DNA of 64,000 nucleotides from a bacterium M00.F.Ca.ET.205.01.1.1 (GCA_004791255.1 SRUQ01000001.1:310001-374000), one strand, 5' to 3'; shown: positions 27,918-36,590, counted from the stretch's first letter. Program-made: numbers and translations. Notes: a model not told the origin generated them from the letters alone.

Positions 27918-28622
27918 ATGCCGAGATCCCCAGCCAGACGGTTCGTTGCATTGTCCAGCCTGGGCGCGCTTGCGCTCGCGGCCTCGCTCAGCGCCGCCAC
28001 CGCGCAGCCGCTCACCGTGGTCGAGCTGTTCACCAGCCAGGGCTGCTCGTCCTGCCCGCCGGCCAATGCCAATCTGATCAAGGTCAAGGACCAGCCCGGC
28101 GTGCTGGCGCTGTCGTTCAACGTCACCTACTGGGATTATCTCGGCTGGAAGGACATTTTCGGCCGGCCGGAATTCACCCAGCGCCAGGTGCGCTACGAGC
28201 CGCCGCTCGGCCATGACGGGCCGTTTACGCCGCAGGTGGTGGTCAACGGCCACGCCGATGTCGTCGGCGCGGCGCCCGGCGAAATCCAGCGGCTGATCGC
28301 GGCCAGCGGCACCATCAACGGACCGTCGCTGTCGCTCGAGCGCGGCAAGGCCAGCATCGGCGCGGGGGCCGCGCCCGGCGGCAAGGCCGATGTCTGGCTG
28401 GTGCGCTACGCCAAGGGCATCGTCGAGGTGCCAGTGGCGCGCGGCGAAAACACCGGCCGCACGCTGCCGCACGCCAATGTCGTGCATGCGCTGGAAAAGC
28501 TCGGCAGCTGGAACGGTGCGGCCACAGTGCTCGACGTGCCGCCGGCGACTGGCGGACTCAGCACCGCCGTGCTGGTGCAGTCGCCCGGCGGCGGGCCGAT
28601 CCTGGCCGCCGCCGCCAACTAG
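27918..28622 (+). CDS. DUF1223 secreted thioredoxin-like protein
   Basis: 234 residues. The signal peptide runs to about residue 30 (FVALSSLGALALAASLSAATAQP). The mature N-terminus VVELFTSQGCSSCPPANANL carries a CxxC pair in a thioredoxin-like context, and TPQVVVNGHADVVGA resembles the cis-proline region. This is the DUF1223 layout. A periplasmic redox role is likely but unproven. The ATG at 27918 has GGAG upstream and starts the basic residues of the signal peptide. Confidence 0.88.
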   Translation: MPRSPARRFVALSSLGALALAASLSAATAQPLTVVELFTSQGCSSCPPANANLIKVKDQPGVLALSFNVTYWDYLGWKDIFGRPEFTQRQVRYEPPLGHDGPFTPQVVVNGHADVVGAAPGEIQRLIAASGTINGPSLSLERGKASIGAGAAPGGKADVWLVRYAKGIVEVPVARGENTGRTLPHANVVHALEKLGSWNGAATVLDVPPATGGLSTAVLVQSPGGGPILAAAAN

Positions 28623-28737
28623 ATCTTTCCCATCCAGGATTTGCGCACGCTGCATGAGCGCAGCGTGGCAACAGCCGGCCGCCGCAAGGCGCGCCACCAA
28701 CCCACCCGACCTCCAGAAAACCACAAGGAACGCTGAA

Positions 28738-29124
28738 ATGACCACTGTCTCCCGCCTGACCCTGCCGGCGCTCGCCCTGGCCCTCTGCTCAACGGCGTTT
28801 GCCGGCGGCATCGCCCGCGCCGACGACGCGATGAATGCCATGAAGCCCGCCGCCAACGCGATGAAGCCGGCGGCCGACGCCATGAAACCGGCAACGGATG
28901 CAATGAAGCCGGCCGATCCGATGGCCACCAATTCCATGAAGCCCGCCGCTGACGCCATGAAGCCGGCTACGGATGCGATGAAGCCCGCGGATCCGATGGC
29001 CGCCAATGCCATGAAGCCCGCCGCTGACGCCATGAAGCCGGCTACGGATGCGATGAAGCCCGCGGATCCGATGGCCGCCAATGCCATGAAGCCGGCGACC
29101 GATGCCATGGCGCCGGCCAACTAA
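28738..29124 (+). CDS. Secreted methionine-repeat protein (MKPA repeats)
   Basis: 128 residues. A signal peptide (LTLPALALALCSTAFAGGIARA) is followed almost entirely by a degenerate repeat built on AMKPA, alternating with TDAMKPADPMA units; about 20 methionines fall in 105 residues. The arrangement resembles the pentapeptide MxKDx repeat proteins of Proteobacteria, whose function is unknown. Codons vary between units, so the repeat is kept at the protein level. AAGGA precedes the ATG. The gene lies upstream of an exported methionine sulfoxide reductase. Confidence 0.8.
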   Translation: MTTVSRLTLPALALALCSTAFAGGIARADDAMNAMKPAANAMKPAADAMKPATDAMKPADPMATNSMKPAADAMKPATDAMKPADPMAANAMKPAADAMKPATDAMKPADPMAANAMKPATDAMAPAN

Positions 29125-29143
29125 GGCTGCCCGCAAGAATTCC

Positions 29144-29176
29144 GCGGCGGCGCACACGAATGTGAGGCGCCGCCGC
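29144..29176. terminator. GC-rich hairpin after the Met-repeat gene
   Basis: A perfect ten-bp stem GCGGCGGCGC / GCGCCGCCGC with a 13-base loop, 20 bp after the stop. There is no T-run, so it may be an attenuating or RNA-stabilising hairpin rather than a full terminator. Confidence 0.5.
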
Positions 29177-29239
29177 AACTCAAGCATCGCGCCAGCGTAG
29201 CTAATCCACTAAACTTCCTCTCTTCGAAGGAGCGCAGAT

Positions 29240-29965
29240 ATGACCAGGACAAGCAATCGTTCGACCGGCTTTGCCAGGGGCGCTTTCGCCGCGCTGGCGC
29301 TTGCCGTCGCCGGTGCCGCCTTTTGGCTCTCCCCCGCCGTCTCGGCCGAGGACGCGGTGAAGATCCCGCCGCCGGCGATGGATGAGAAGGCGGCCAGCGG
29401 CAGCGAAAAGGCCATTTTCGCCGGTGGCTGCTTCTGGGGCGTGCAGGGCGTGTTCCAGCACGTCAAGGGCGTCACCAAGGCGGTTTCCGGCTATACTGGC
29501 GGCGCCAAGGACGACGCCGTCTACGAGACGGTCGGCAGCGGCCGCACCGGCCATGCCGAATCCGTCGAGATCACCTACGACCCGTCCAAAGTGACCTATG
29601 GCCAGCTGCTGCAGGTCTATTTCTCGGTCGCCCACAATCCGACCCAGCTCAACTACCAGGGGCCGGACTCCGGCACCCAGTACCGCTCGACGGTCTTTGC
29701 CGAAAACGACGCGCAAAAGAAGATCGCGCAGAGCTATATCGCCCAGCTCGACCAGGCCAGGCTGTTCGGGGCGCCGATCGTCACCACGATCGAAACCGGC
29801 AAGACCTTCTACCCGGCCGAGAATTATCACCAGGACTTCCTGACGCTGAACCCGACCTATCCCTACATCGTCTACAACGACCTGCCCAAGGTTGCGAATT
29901 TGAAGGCGCTGTTCCCGGCGCTGTACAGCGAGAAGCCGGTGCTGGTGCTGGCGGCGAGCAACTGA
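29240..29965 (+). CDS. msrA: Exported peptide-methionine (S)-S-oxide reductase
   Basis: 241 residues. The N-terminal signal peptide (FAALALAVAGAAFWLSPAVSAED) directs it to the periplasm. The catalytic domain has GGCFWGVQGVFQHVKGV (nucleophilic Cys), TGHAESVEITYDP and YHQDFL. MsrA repairs the S form of methionine sulfoxide. A GAAGGAG site precedes the ATG. It is 115 bp downstream of the methionine-repeat protein. Most MsrA proteins are cytosolic, so the signal peptide is notable. Confidence 0.94.
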   Translation: MTRTSNRSTGFARGAFAALALAVAGAAFWLSPAVSAEDAVKIPPPAMDEKAASGSEKAIFAGGCFWGVQGVFQHVKGVTKAVSGYTGGAKDDAVYETVGSGRTGHAESVEITYDPSKVTYGQLLQVYFSVAHNPTQLNYQGPDSGTQYRSTVFAENDAQKKIAQSYIAQLDQARLFGAPIVTTIETGKTFYPAENYHQDFLTLNPTYPYIVYNDLPKVANLKALFPALYSEKPVLVLAASN

Positions 29966-29980
29966 GGGAGAGCGCAGTGT

Positions 29981-30007
29981 AATCTCCCCCTCGAGGGGGG
30001 AGATTTT
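29981..30007 (+). terminator. Intrinsic terminator after msrA
   Basis: Stem AATCTCCCCC (29981-29990) pairs with GGGGGAGATT (29996-30005) and is followed by a short T-run. It lies between two convergent genes and can serve both. Confidence 0.8.
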
Positions 30008-30011
30008 GTGC

Positions 30012-30512
30012 CTACATGGCCTTCATCGCGTCGCACGACACATCGGGGTTCATGTCGGCGAAGGTGCCTGTCGGGTTCTTCTTCCAGGCCCAGACGTGCA
30101 GTTCGTAGAAAGCGCCCAAGCCGTACCGGTTGGGGGTGCTGTTGAAGTTGAACAGCTGCCCCTCCAGCGAGGCCGGGCCTTTCGAGGTGATGTATTCGAC
30201 GGCCACCAGCTTCAGCGTGCCATCGGCCATCGGCTCGTACATCACCGCCTCCGGCTTGGCGAGGTCGACGGTATCGTCCTTCAGGTAGGCCGCGTTGACG
30301 TAGTGGATGCCCATGGCGCCACCGGTGATGCCGCTGGCGCAAGGGATGGCTGCATAGCCTTCGGCGGTGGCCATCGCCACATTCTCGAAACGGCTGTTGG
30401 CCGCCCGCACTTTCTCATCCAGCGTGCCGGTGTCATGGGCATTCGCCGCCGTCGCCGCGATCGACAGGATCGACAGGTTGATGAGGTGTTTGGTCCACAG
30501 ATGGATGTTCAT
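30012..30512 (-). CDS. Secreted hypothetical protein
   Basis: 166 residues. A signal peptide (LINLSILSIAATAANAHD) and the ATG at 30512 with AGGAGAG upstream define the start. The mature region contains CASGITGGAMGIHYVN and FYELHVWAWKKNPTGTFADMNPDVSCD; two cysteines may pair. I have seen similar small periplasmic proteins described only as hypothetical. It is the last gene of a minus-strand series below the DUF4242 gene, separated from it by a damaged small ORF. Confidence 0.75.
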   Translation of the reverse strand: MNIHLWTKHLINLSILSIAATAANAHDTGTLDEKVRAANSRFENVAMATAEGYAAIPCASGITGGAMGIHYVNAAYLKDDTVDLAKPEAVMYEPMADGTLKLVAVEYITSKGPASLEGQLFNFNSTPNRYGLGAFYELHVWAWKKNPTGTFADMNPDVSCDAMKAM

Positions 30513-30581
30513 TTTCTCTCCTCGATGTTGAAAGTGCGCGGGAGCAGCCGCTCCCACCGCGACGTCGGATGGCTGCGCGTA

Positions 30582-30847
30582 TCAGTAGTTCCGGGTGAAG
30601 TCCCAGTACTGCGGCAGCTCCTCGAGCTCCGGCAGGCCGATGTCGCGTCTCAGATAGTCGTCCTGCGGAGGCAGCCGGCGCCGCCCCTTGCGCAATGGTG
30701 TGAACGGCAGCGAGGCAAGCCGTCGGAGAATCCCGCCCAGTAGCGGGCCTCGTCCGACGGGTCTCGAACCCGCCAGCACCGCGCCGGGCGCGTTGTCAGC
30801 CAAGCCGCCGCCGCGGCGAAGGGCAGTTGCATGGTCATTGTCGGCAT
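30582..30847 (-). pseudogene. DUF1127-like small gene, probably frameshifted
   Basis: An ATG at 30847 overlaps the DUF4242 stop (TGATG) and opens MPTMTMQLPFAAAAAWLTTR, which ends after 65 codons. In another frame the same DNA encodes RRLPPQDDYLRRDIGL and LPQYWDFTRNY, ending at 30582, which resembles the DUF1127 end (L-x-D-I-G-L). Joining the two frames would give a protein of about 88 residues. Alternatively a GTG-started peptide in the second frame is the real product. I call it a frameshifted gene with low certainty. Confidence 0.35.
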
Positions 30848-31119
30848 CAACGGTAAAAGTAGGGGTCAAGGACCCGCACCTCCGTGATCTTGTCGACAGG
30901 CAGCGCGTTCTTCTGGGCCGTGCTGCGGATCGCTTCCGGCGAAGGCGCGTCATAGATGCAGAAGCTCTGCTTCCTGTCGGGCGACACGAAGGACTGCACC
31001 CAGGTGACGCCTTTCTCCGCATTGCGCATGATGACACCAGCGAGCGCATCGGCGCCGGCATCGTTCATCGGCACGCTGAGGCCAGAAGGAAATGTTCGTT
31101 CAACCACATAGCGAGGCAT
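30847..31119 (-). CDS. DUF4242 domain protein
   Basis: 90 residues. MPRYVVERTFPSGLSVPM, VTWVQSFVSPDRKQSFCIYDAPSPEAIR and VDKITEVRVLDPYFYR match the DUF4242 (SCO4226-like ferredoxin-fold) family, where some members bind nickel. The function here is unknown. The ATG at 31119 is the natural start. The gene is divergent from the large LuxR-type ATPase regulator, which may control it. Confidence 0.85.
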   Translation of the reverse strand: MPRYVVERTFPSGLSVPMNDAGADALAGVIMRNAEKGVTWVQSFVSPDRKQSFCIYDAPSPEAIRSTAQKNALPVDKITEVRVLDPYFYR

Positions 31120-31206
31120 ATCAAGTTTCCCTTTTCCATTGATCCACGCTCGACTTGAGCGCGGCTGGACATTGACCACGCTCGTCAAGGGCGCGCATCG
31201 GAACCT

Positions 31207-31236
31207 TTCCCTATTTTTTGTGGGAAGATTCCCTAT
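31207..31236. promoter_or_regulatory. Candidate operator: direct repeat and palindrome
   Basis: TTCCCTAT occurs at 31207-31214 and again at 31229-31236, 22 bp (two helical turns) apart, and the second overlaps the palindrome GGGAAGATTCCC (31222-31233). It lies between the divergent DUF4242 and LuxR starts, 88 bp from the first and 122 bp from the second. Confidence 0.45.
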
Positions 31237-31357
31237 GATGGTGTCGTTATGTGTGAAGTGGCACGGAAATGTGTGGAGGGTCACATTACCGACTGAGGCC
31301 CTGGACGCTTTTGGCGGAGGTCCTGGGATACGCCGAAACACAATCCCTTTTGAGCGA

Positions 31358-33952
31358 ATGAAGATGCTTCTGGAACGGCAGACACAGCTGGAACAGCTGG
31401 ATGGACTTCTCGTGGAAGCCGCGCGCGGCCGGGGCCGCGTGGTGGCGCTATCGGGCGAGGCCGGGGCTGGCAAATCGACGCTTGTCGAGGCCTTCACCGG
31501 CGCGGCCGGTTCCGGCACGCGCATTTTTCGCAGCGCCTGCGAGGATCTGGCGATCCCCGATCCGCTCGGGCCGCTCTACGACCTCGCCCGCGAGGCGCAA
31601 TGGGCGATACCGCAGGCGATCGACGCCCGCCAGGGACAGCGGCTGCCGCTGTTTTCCGACGCCCTCGATGTGTTCGAGGCAAAGGCCGAGCCAACACTTC
31701 TGGTGATCGAGGACCTGCATTGGGCCGACGATGCGACGCTCGACTTCGTCCGTTTTCTCGGCCGGCGCATTGCCGGCACCCACATCCTGCTGCTGTTGAC
31801 GGCGCGCACCGATCGCAGCGAGGGCCAGATGCGCGTGCGCCGCGCGCTCGGCGAAATTCCCGCCGGCAGCATGGCCCGCATCGACGTGCCGCTGTTGAGC
31901 GAGGCAGCCGTGCTGTCGCTCGCCGCCGCCACCGGCCGCGACGGCGATGCCATCTACCGGGCCACGGCCGGCAACGCCTTCTTCGTCACCGAACTGCTCA
32001 GCGCCGAAAGCGAAACGGCGCTGCCGGCCAGCGTGCGCGACGCGGTGGTGGCGCGGGCAGAACGCCTGTCCGCCGGGGCGCGCTCGATGCTCGACGCGGT
32101 CTCGGTCTTTCCCAGACGCGCCGATGCCTGGGCCTTGACCGGCCTGTGCGGCGTGGCCAGCGCCGGCCAGCTCGCGGAATGCGTCTCCAACGGCCTGCTC
32201 GACGATCTCGGCGACGGCTATGCCTTCCGTCACGAAATCGCCCGGCACGCGATCGAGGCCATGCTGACGACAAGCCAGAGGCGCGCGCTCAACCAGCGCG
32301 CATTGTCAGCGCTGCTTGAAAATAGAGGGCTCGCCACCGCGCGCCTGGTCCACCATGCGGTGGAGGCGCACAATTTCGAGGCGGTGCGCGAATACGCGCC
32401 GATCGCCGCGCGCGAAGCCTCGCGGGTCGGCGCCCATCGCGACGCCGCCGGCTACTATGAGGTCGCCCTGCGTCAGGCCGACACCTTGCCCGCGGAAGAA
32501 CGCGCCGGACTCTACGAACAATATGCCTTCGAGTGCCATCTGATTGGCCGCATCGACGAGGCGATCAAGGCGCAGGAGAAGGCACGCGCGCTGCAGCAGG
32601 CCCTTGGCAACTCGCTGAAGGAAGGCGACAGCCTGAGATGGCTGTCGCGCTTCGCCTATCTGCTGGGCGACCGACAGGCCGCCGACCGGTTCGGCGCTCA
32701 GGCGGTGGCGTTGCTGGAGGCCGTCGCGGCCAGCGCCGAGCTTGCCATGGCCTATTCCAACCTTTCGCAGCTGGCGATGCTGGCCGAAAGAGCGGACGAG
32801 GCCATGCTGCTGGGCGCCAAGGCGATCGAGCTTGCCGAGCAGGTCGGCCGGCCGGATATCGTCTGCCACGCGCTCAACAATGTCGGCGCCGCCGAACAGT
32901 GGCTCGACCTGGACAGCGCACGAAGGCACCTTGCCCGCAGCCTCGAAATCGCGCTTGCGCAGAATTTTCAGGAGCATGCCGCGCGTGCCTTCACCAACAG
33001 CGCCTGTGGCGGACTGAACCAGCTCGACTACCGGCAGGCCCAGTCCTTCCTCGATCGGGGCATCGACTACTGCGTCGAGAACGACCTGGCCACCTGGCGC
33101 GACTACATGCGCGGCGTTCGTGCCCAGCTCTTGCTGCGTATCGGACAATGGGACGAAGCGGCGACCGAGGCGCTTGAGGTCCTCGCCGACGCACATGCAA
33201 CCGTGCTTGTGCGCTATCCGGCCCTTGTGGCGCTGTCGAGATTGCGGGTGCGTCGGGGCGATCCTTCGGCGGAACCGCTGCTGGCCGAGATGAAGCGGTT
33301 CCTGGACAAGGGCGCCGAGTTGCAGCGCCTGTTGGCTTATGCCGCGGTGATCGCCGAGCAGGCATGGCTCGGGCAGGCGCAACCGGACGATGCGCTGCGG
33401 CTGATCAGCCTCGCCGAGAGCCTTTGCCCGACGCGGGCTGTCTTCGCCGAACTGGCCAGCTGGCGGCAGTTGCTGGCGCCCGATAGCGGACCGGGAGACA
33501 CCGCCGGCATGGCGGCGCCCTATCGAATGCTGCTGGCCGGCGACTGGCAGGGCGCTGCCGCAGCCTGGGCAAACCTCGACGCGCCCTACGAACGCGGGCT
33601 GGCACTCGCCCAGGGCGATGAGGCGGCGCAGCGTCTGGCGCTGGAGATTTTCGAGGCGCTCGGCGCCCGGCCGGTCGCCCAGCACATACGCGACATGATG
33701 CGCCGAAACGGCGTCATCGGCATCGCGCGCGGACCGCGCGGCACGACGCGCGCCAACAGCGCCGGCCTGACCCTGCGCCAGATGGAGGTGCTGCAGCTGA
33801 TCGAGCGCGGCCTGTCCAACAAGCGGATCGCCGAGCACCTCGCCATTTCGCCCAAAACGGTCGATCACCATGTTTCGGCGGTGCTGGGCAAGCTGGACGC
33901 CGGGTCGCGCGGCCAGGCGACGGCGGCTGCGCGGGATTCCGGCCTGGTCTGA
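31358..33952 (+). CDS. LuxR-family regulator with AAA ATPase and TPR-like region (LAL/MalT type)
   Basis: 864 residues. An N-terminal P-loop module follows the start (LEQLDGLLVEAARGRGR, Walker A SGEAGAGKSTLVEAF, Walker B LLVIEDLHWADD). A long helical/TPR-like middle spans about 330-790. A C-terminal LuxR helix-turn-helix ends the protein: TLRQMEVLQLIERGLSNKRIAEHLAISPKTVDHHVSAVLGKL. This is the large ATP-binding LuxR (STAND-like) architecture. The ligand is unknown. ATG 31358 or ATG 31364 are both plausible starts; sequence upstream shows no family features. Likely target: the divergent DUF4242 gene. Confidence 0.88.
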   Translation: MKMLLERQTQLEQLDGLLVEAARGRGRVVALSGEAGAGKSTLVEAFTGAAGSGTRIFRSACEDLAIPDPLGPLYDLAREAQWAIPQAIDARQGQRLPLFSDALDVFEAKAEPTLLVIEDLHWADDATLDFVRFLGRRIAGTHILLLLTARTDRSEGQMRVRRALGEIPAGSMARIDVPLLSEAAVLSLAAATGRDGDAIYRATAGNAFFVTELLSAESETALPASVRDAVVARAERLSAGARSMLDAVSVFPRRADAWALTGLCGVASAGQLAECVSNGLLDDLGDGYAFRHEIARHAIEAMLTTSQRRALNQRALSALLENRGLATARLVHHAVEAHNFEAVREYAPIAAREASRVGAHRDAAGYYEVALRQADTLPAEERAGLYEQYAFECHLIGRIDEAIKAQEKARALQQALGNSLKEGDSLRWLSRFAYLLGDRQAADRFGAQAVALLEAVAASAELAMAYSNLSQLAMLAERADEAMLLGAKAIELAEQVGRPDIVCHALNNVGAAEQWLDLDSARRHLARSLEIALAQNFQEHAARAFTNSACGGLNQLDYRQAQSFLDRGIDYCVENDLATWRDYMRGVRAQLLLRIGQWDEAATEALEVLADAHATVLVRYPALVALSRLRVRRGDPSAEPLLAEMKRFLDKGAELQRLLAYAAVIAEQAWLGQAQPDDALRLISLAESLCPTRAVFAELASWRQLLAPDSGPGDTAGMAAPYRMLLAGDWQGAAAAWANLDAPYERGLALAQGDEAAQRLALEIFEALGARPVAQHIRDMMRRNGVIGIARGPRGTTRANSAGLTLRQMEVLQLIERGLSNKRIAEHLAISPKTVDHHVSAVLGKLDAGSRGQATAAARDSGLV

Positions 33953-33985
33953 CGGCAGCCGGCCTGTTCGAACGACCGGGGCGGA

Positions 33986-34990
33986 TCAGTCGTAGGTCAA
34001 ATCCGTCGCCTTCCCCCCGAACACGCGGTAGGCGTAGAACGAGTAGAAAATAATGATCGGCAGCACCACCACGGTGCCGGCCAGGATGATGGCCAGGCTT
34101 TCCGGCGCCGAGGCCGCCTGCCAGATGGTCAATTTATCGGGCACCACGAACGGGTAGAACGACCAGGCGAGGCCGGCAAAGCCGAGCGCGAAGATGGCGG
34201 CCAGCGTCAGGAACGGCGTCAGCGCATGGCGGTCGTCGGGCTTCGGCAGATGGAAGGTCTGCCGCCACAGCCACAGGAACAGCAGCGCCGACAGGATCGG
34301 CAGCGGCGACAAATAAAGCATGGATGGCCAGACGAACCATTTGTCGAAGATGCGCGAACTGGCGAACGGCGTCGCCAGCGACACGGCGGCCATGCCGAGC
34401 GCGGTCAGCACCAGCGCGGTGCGCAGCCAGCGCACGGCCTTCCTCTGCAATTCGCCCTCGGTCTTGTAGATGACCCAGGCCGCGCCCATCGCCGCATAGG
34501 CCGCCGCCAGGCAGAACGCCACCAGCACGCCGAAGGCCATGCCACCGAAGCCGACATCGAGGCCGAGCACGTAGACGCCCAGCATATAACCCTGCGCCAG
34601 CGAGGCGATGACCGAGCCGAGGAAGAAGATGCGGTTCCAGCGGTGCTTGCGCTCGGTGGCCACCTTGGCGCGGAAATCGAAGGCGACGCCGCGCAGGATC
34701 AAGCCCACCAGAAGCACGAACACCGGAATGTAGAGCGCGGTGAGGATGACGCCATGCGCCATCGGGAAGGCGACCAGCAGCAGGCCGACGGCCAGCACCA
34801 GCCAGGTCTCGTTGGCATCCCAGAACGGGCCGATCGCGGCGATCATGGTATCCTGCTCGGTATCCTCGGCGGCGGCGAACAGGATGCCGATGCCGAGATC
34901 GAAACCGTCGAGGATGACGTAGATCAGGATGGCGAGGCCCATCAGGCCGGCGAAGATCAGGGGGAGCAGGGTTGGCCAGTCGTAGGTCAT
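33986..34990 (-). CDS. cydB: Cytochrome bd-type quinol oxidase subunit II
   Basis: 334 residues with about eight to nine transmembrane segments. The family start AGLMGLAILIYVILDGFDLGIGILF and the FWDANETWLVLAVGLLL segment are clear. It is the structural partner of CydA in the bd-type terminal oxidase, which reduces oxygen with quinol without proton pumping. The ATG at 34990 (MTYDWPTLL) begins the first helix; the open frame upstream is not conserved in character. It follows cydA by 113 bp containing a hairpin. Confidence 0.94.
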   Translation of the reverse strand: MTYDWPTLLPLIFAGLMGLAILIYVILDGFDLGIGILFAAAEDTEQDTMIAAIGPFWDANETWLVLAVGLLLVAFPMAHGVILTALYIPVFVLLVGLILRGVAFDFRAKVATERKHRWNRIFFLGSVIASLAQGYMLGVYVLGLDVGFGGMAFGVLVAFCLAAAYAAMGAAWVIYKTEGELQRKAVRWLRTALVLTALGMAAVSLATPFASSRIFDKWFVWPSMLYLSPLPILSALLFLWLWRQTFHLPKPDDRHALTPFLTLAAIFALGFAGLAWSFYPFVVPDKLTIWQAASAPESLAIILAGTVVVLPIIIFYSFYAYRVFGGKATDLTYD

Positions 34991-35052
34991 CGGTCTTTCA
35001 TCCCTATCATCATGGCTTCTGCCCTTCGCCATGGCTCCGGGCGTTCGTCATT

Positions 35053-35078
35053 CGAAAAGCCAAATCGTTGGCTTTTCG
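35053..35078 (-). other. Hairpin between cydA and cydB
   Basis: A perfect 11-bp stem (CGAAAAGCCAA / TTGGCTTTTCG) with a four-base loop lies in the cydA-cydB gap on the same transcript. It could shape relative expression or mRNA decay. Confidence 0.6.
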
Positions 35079-35103
35079 TCCGCTACGCGGACCACTTCTC
35101 ACC

Positions 35104-36465
35104 CTACTCGCCTGCCGCCGGCTGCGACATGGCCGTCTTCATCACGCCCGGCAGCGGCGAGTTGTCACCGTCCTTGGCCGCCTTCAGCGCCAGGTGCACC
35201 AGCACGCCGAGATAGGCGATCAGCAAAAACAGGTAGAGGATGAGGTAGATGGCGAGCGTCAGTGCGACGTGGCTGCCGGCGACCGGGCCGACGGCGTCGG
35301 CGGTCTTCAGCACGCCCGTCACCAGCCAGGGCTGGCGGCCGATCTCGGTCGTGTACCAGCCGGCCAGCGTCGCCAGCCAGCCCGACAGCGCCATCGGCAC
35401 CATCAGCATGGCGAGCGGCCTGGGCAGCGAGTGCCGGCGCTTGAGGAAGAAGGCGGCGGACCAGGAGACGGCCAGCATCAACAGGCCGGTGCCGACCATG
35501 ATGCGAAACCCCCAGAACACCGGGAAGACCGGCGGGTGGTTGCCGGGATAGTCGTTCAGCCCCGGCACCACGCCGCTGGTCGAGTGCCTGAGCACCAGGC
35601 TGGCGCCGTCGGGAATGGCGAGTTCGAACCGGTTCTCCTTCGCCGCCTCGTCGGGCAGGGCGAACAGCACCAGCGGCACGTTGGGGCCGGTGTTCCAGTT
35701 GGCCTCCATGGCGGCGATCTTCTGCGGCTGGTGTTCCAGCGTGTTCAGCCCATGCTGGTCGCCGGCAAGGATCTGGATCGGAATGAGGATCGCGGCGGTG
35801 AAGACGCCGGTGCGCAGCGCCTTCCACATCGATTCCGAGCGGTCGCCATAGAGATAACGCAACGCCGACAGGCCCGCGATCAGGAACGACACCGTCAGCC
35901 CGGAGGCGAGCAGCATGTGGACCAGCCGGTAGGGCATCGACGGATTGAAGACGATTGCCCACCAGTCGACGGCGTGTGCCACGCCGTCGCGCATCTCGAA
36001 GCCGGCCGGGGTCTGCATCCAGGAATTGAGCGCGATGATCCAGAAGGCCGAGACGGTGGTGCCGCCGGCAACCAGCACCGTCGCCAGCGTGTGGATGCGG
36101 TTGGAGACGCGTCGGAAGCCGAACAGCATGATGCCGAGGAAGGCCGCCTCGAGGAAGAAGGCGGTGAGTATCTCGTAGGCGAGCAGCGGCCCGGCGATGT
36201 TGCCGACCTTCTGCATATAGCCCGGCCAGTTGGTGCCGAACTGGAAGCTCATGGTGACGCCGGTGACCACGCCCATGGCAAAGGACAGCGCGAACACCTT
36301 CACCCAGGTGAAATAGGCGCGCATCCAGGCGGAATCGCCGGTTGCGTTGTAGCGCAGCTTGAAAAACAGCAGCACCCAGCCGAGCGCGATGGTGATGGTT
36401 GGAAACAGGATATGAAACGAGATATTCGCGCCGAATTGCATGCGCGACAGGATGAGCGGGTCCAT
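35104..36465 (-). CDS. cydA: Cytochrome bd-type quinol oxidase subunit I
   Basis: 453 residues, nine hydrophobic segments. The periplasmic-side haem ligand lies in SFHILFPTITIALG, the second histidine in RLVHMLLASGL, and the quinol-loop end in EIGRQPWLVTG. The Q-loop is short, as in the cyanide-insensitive (CioA) subgroup, rather than the long E. coli form. Working with CydB it supports respiration at low oxygen or in the presence of inhibitors. A palindromic repeat lies upstream at 36538. Confidence 0.94.
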   Translation of the reverse strand: MDPLILSRMQFGANISFHILFPTITIALGWVLLFFKLRYNATGDSAWMRAYFTWVKVFALSFAMGVVTGVTMSFQFGTNWPGYMQKVGNIAGPLLAYEILTAFFLEAAFLGIMLFGFRRVSNRIHTLATVLVAGGTTVSAFWIIALNSWMQTPAGFEMRDGVAHAVDWWAIVFNPSMPYRLVHMLLASGLTVSFLIAGLSALRYLYGDRSESMWKALRTGVFTAAILIPIQILAGDQHGLNTLEHQPQKIAAMEANWNTGPNVPLVLFALPDEAAKENRFELAIPDGASLVLRHSTSGVVPGLNDYPGNHPPVFPVFWGFRIMVGTGLLMLAVSWSAAFFLKRRHSLPRPLAMLMVPMALSGWLATLAGWYTTEIGRQPWLVTGVLKTADAVGPVAGSHVALTLAIYLILYLFLLIAYLGVLVHLALKAAKDGDNSPLPGVMKTAMSQPAAGE

Positions 36466-36537
36466 GGCGGGTTCCGGCTGCTTTAGAGCAATTCACCGTT
36501 TCACGGAAAAGGCGAACTGCTCTACCTCTTTGTCTTG

Positions 36538-36590
36538 ACGCAATTCCGGACGGAAAACCGCTTCACACTTTTCCTGGAATTGCTCTTGTC
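36538..36590. repeat. Short palindromic intergenic element
   Basis: GCAATTCCGGACGGAAAACC at one end and ACACTTTTCCTGGAATTGCTC (20 of which conserved) at the other form an interrupted inverted repeat. It matches the elements at 8920-8968 and 44607-44686. It lies in the divergent region between cydA and the ABC-2 ATPase gene, the rest of which (to 36807) shows no gene. Confidence 0.75.

Noticed and set aside
28830..29110. Regular DNA repeats resembling a CRISPR array
   Set aside because: Units are 15-45 bp in-frame codons for AMKPA-type residues with no unique spacers; it is coding repeat.
27825..29120. A minus-strand frame with GFMASAAGFMAL-like repeats
   Set aside because: Mirror image of the methionine-repeat gene; the plus-strand frame has a signal peptide and ribosome site, the minus frame has neither.
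30755..30785. A tRNA T-arm look-alike on the minus strand (GCGGGTTCGAGACCCGT)
   Set aside because: No matching acceptor, D or anticodon arms could be found around it, so it is not a tRNA gene.
32306..33871. A 521-codon open frame on the minus strand
   Set aside because: Antisense shadow of the LuxR-family ATPase regulator, without motifs.
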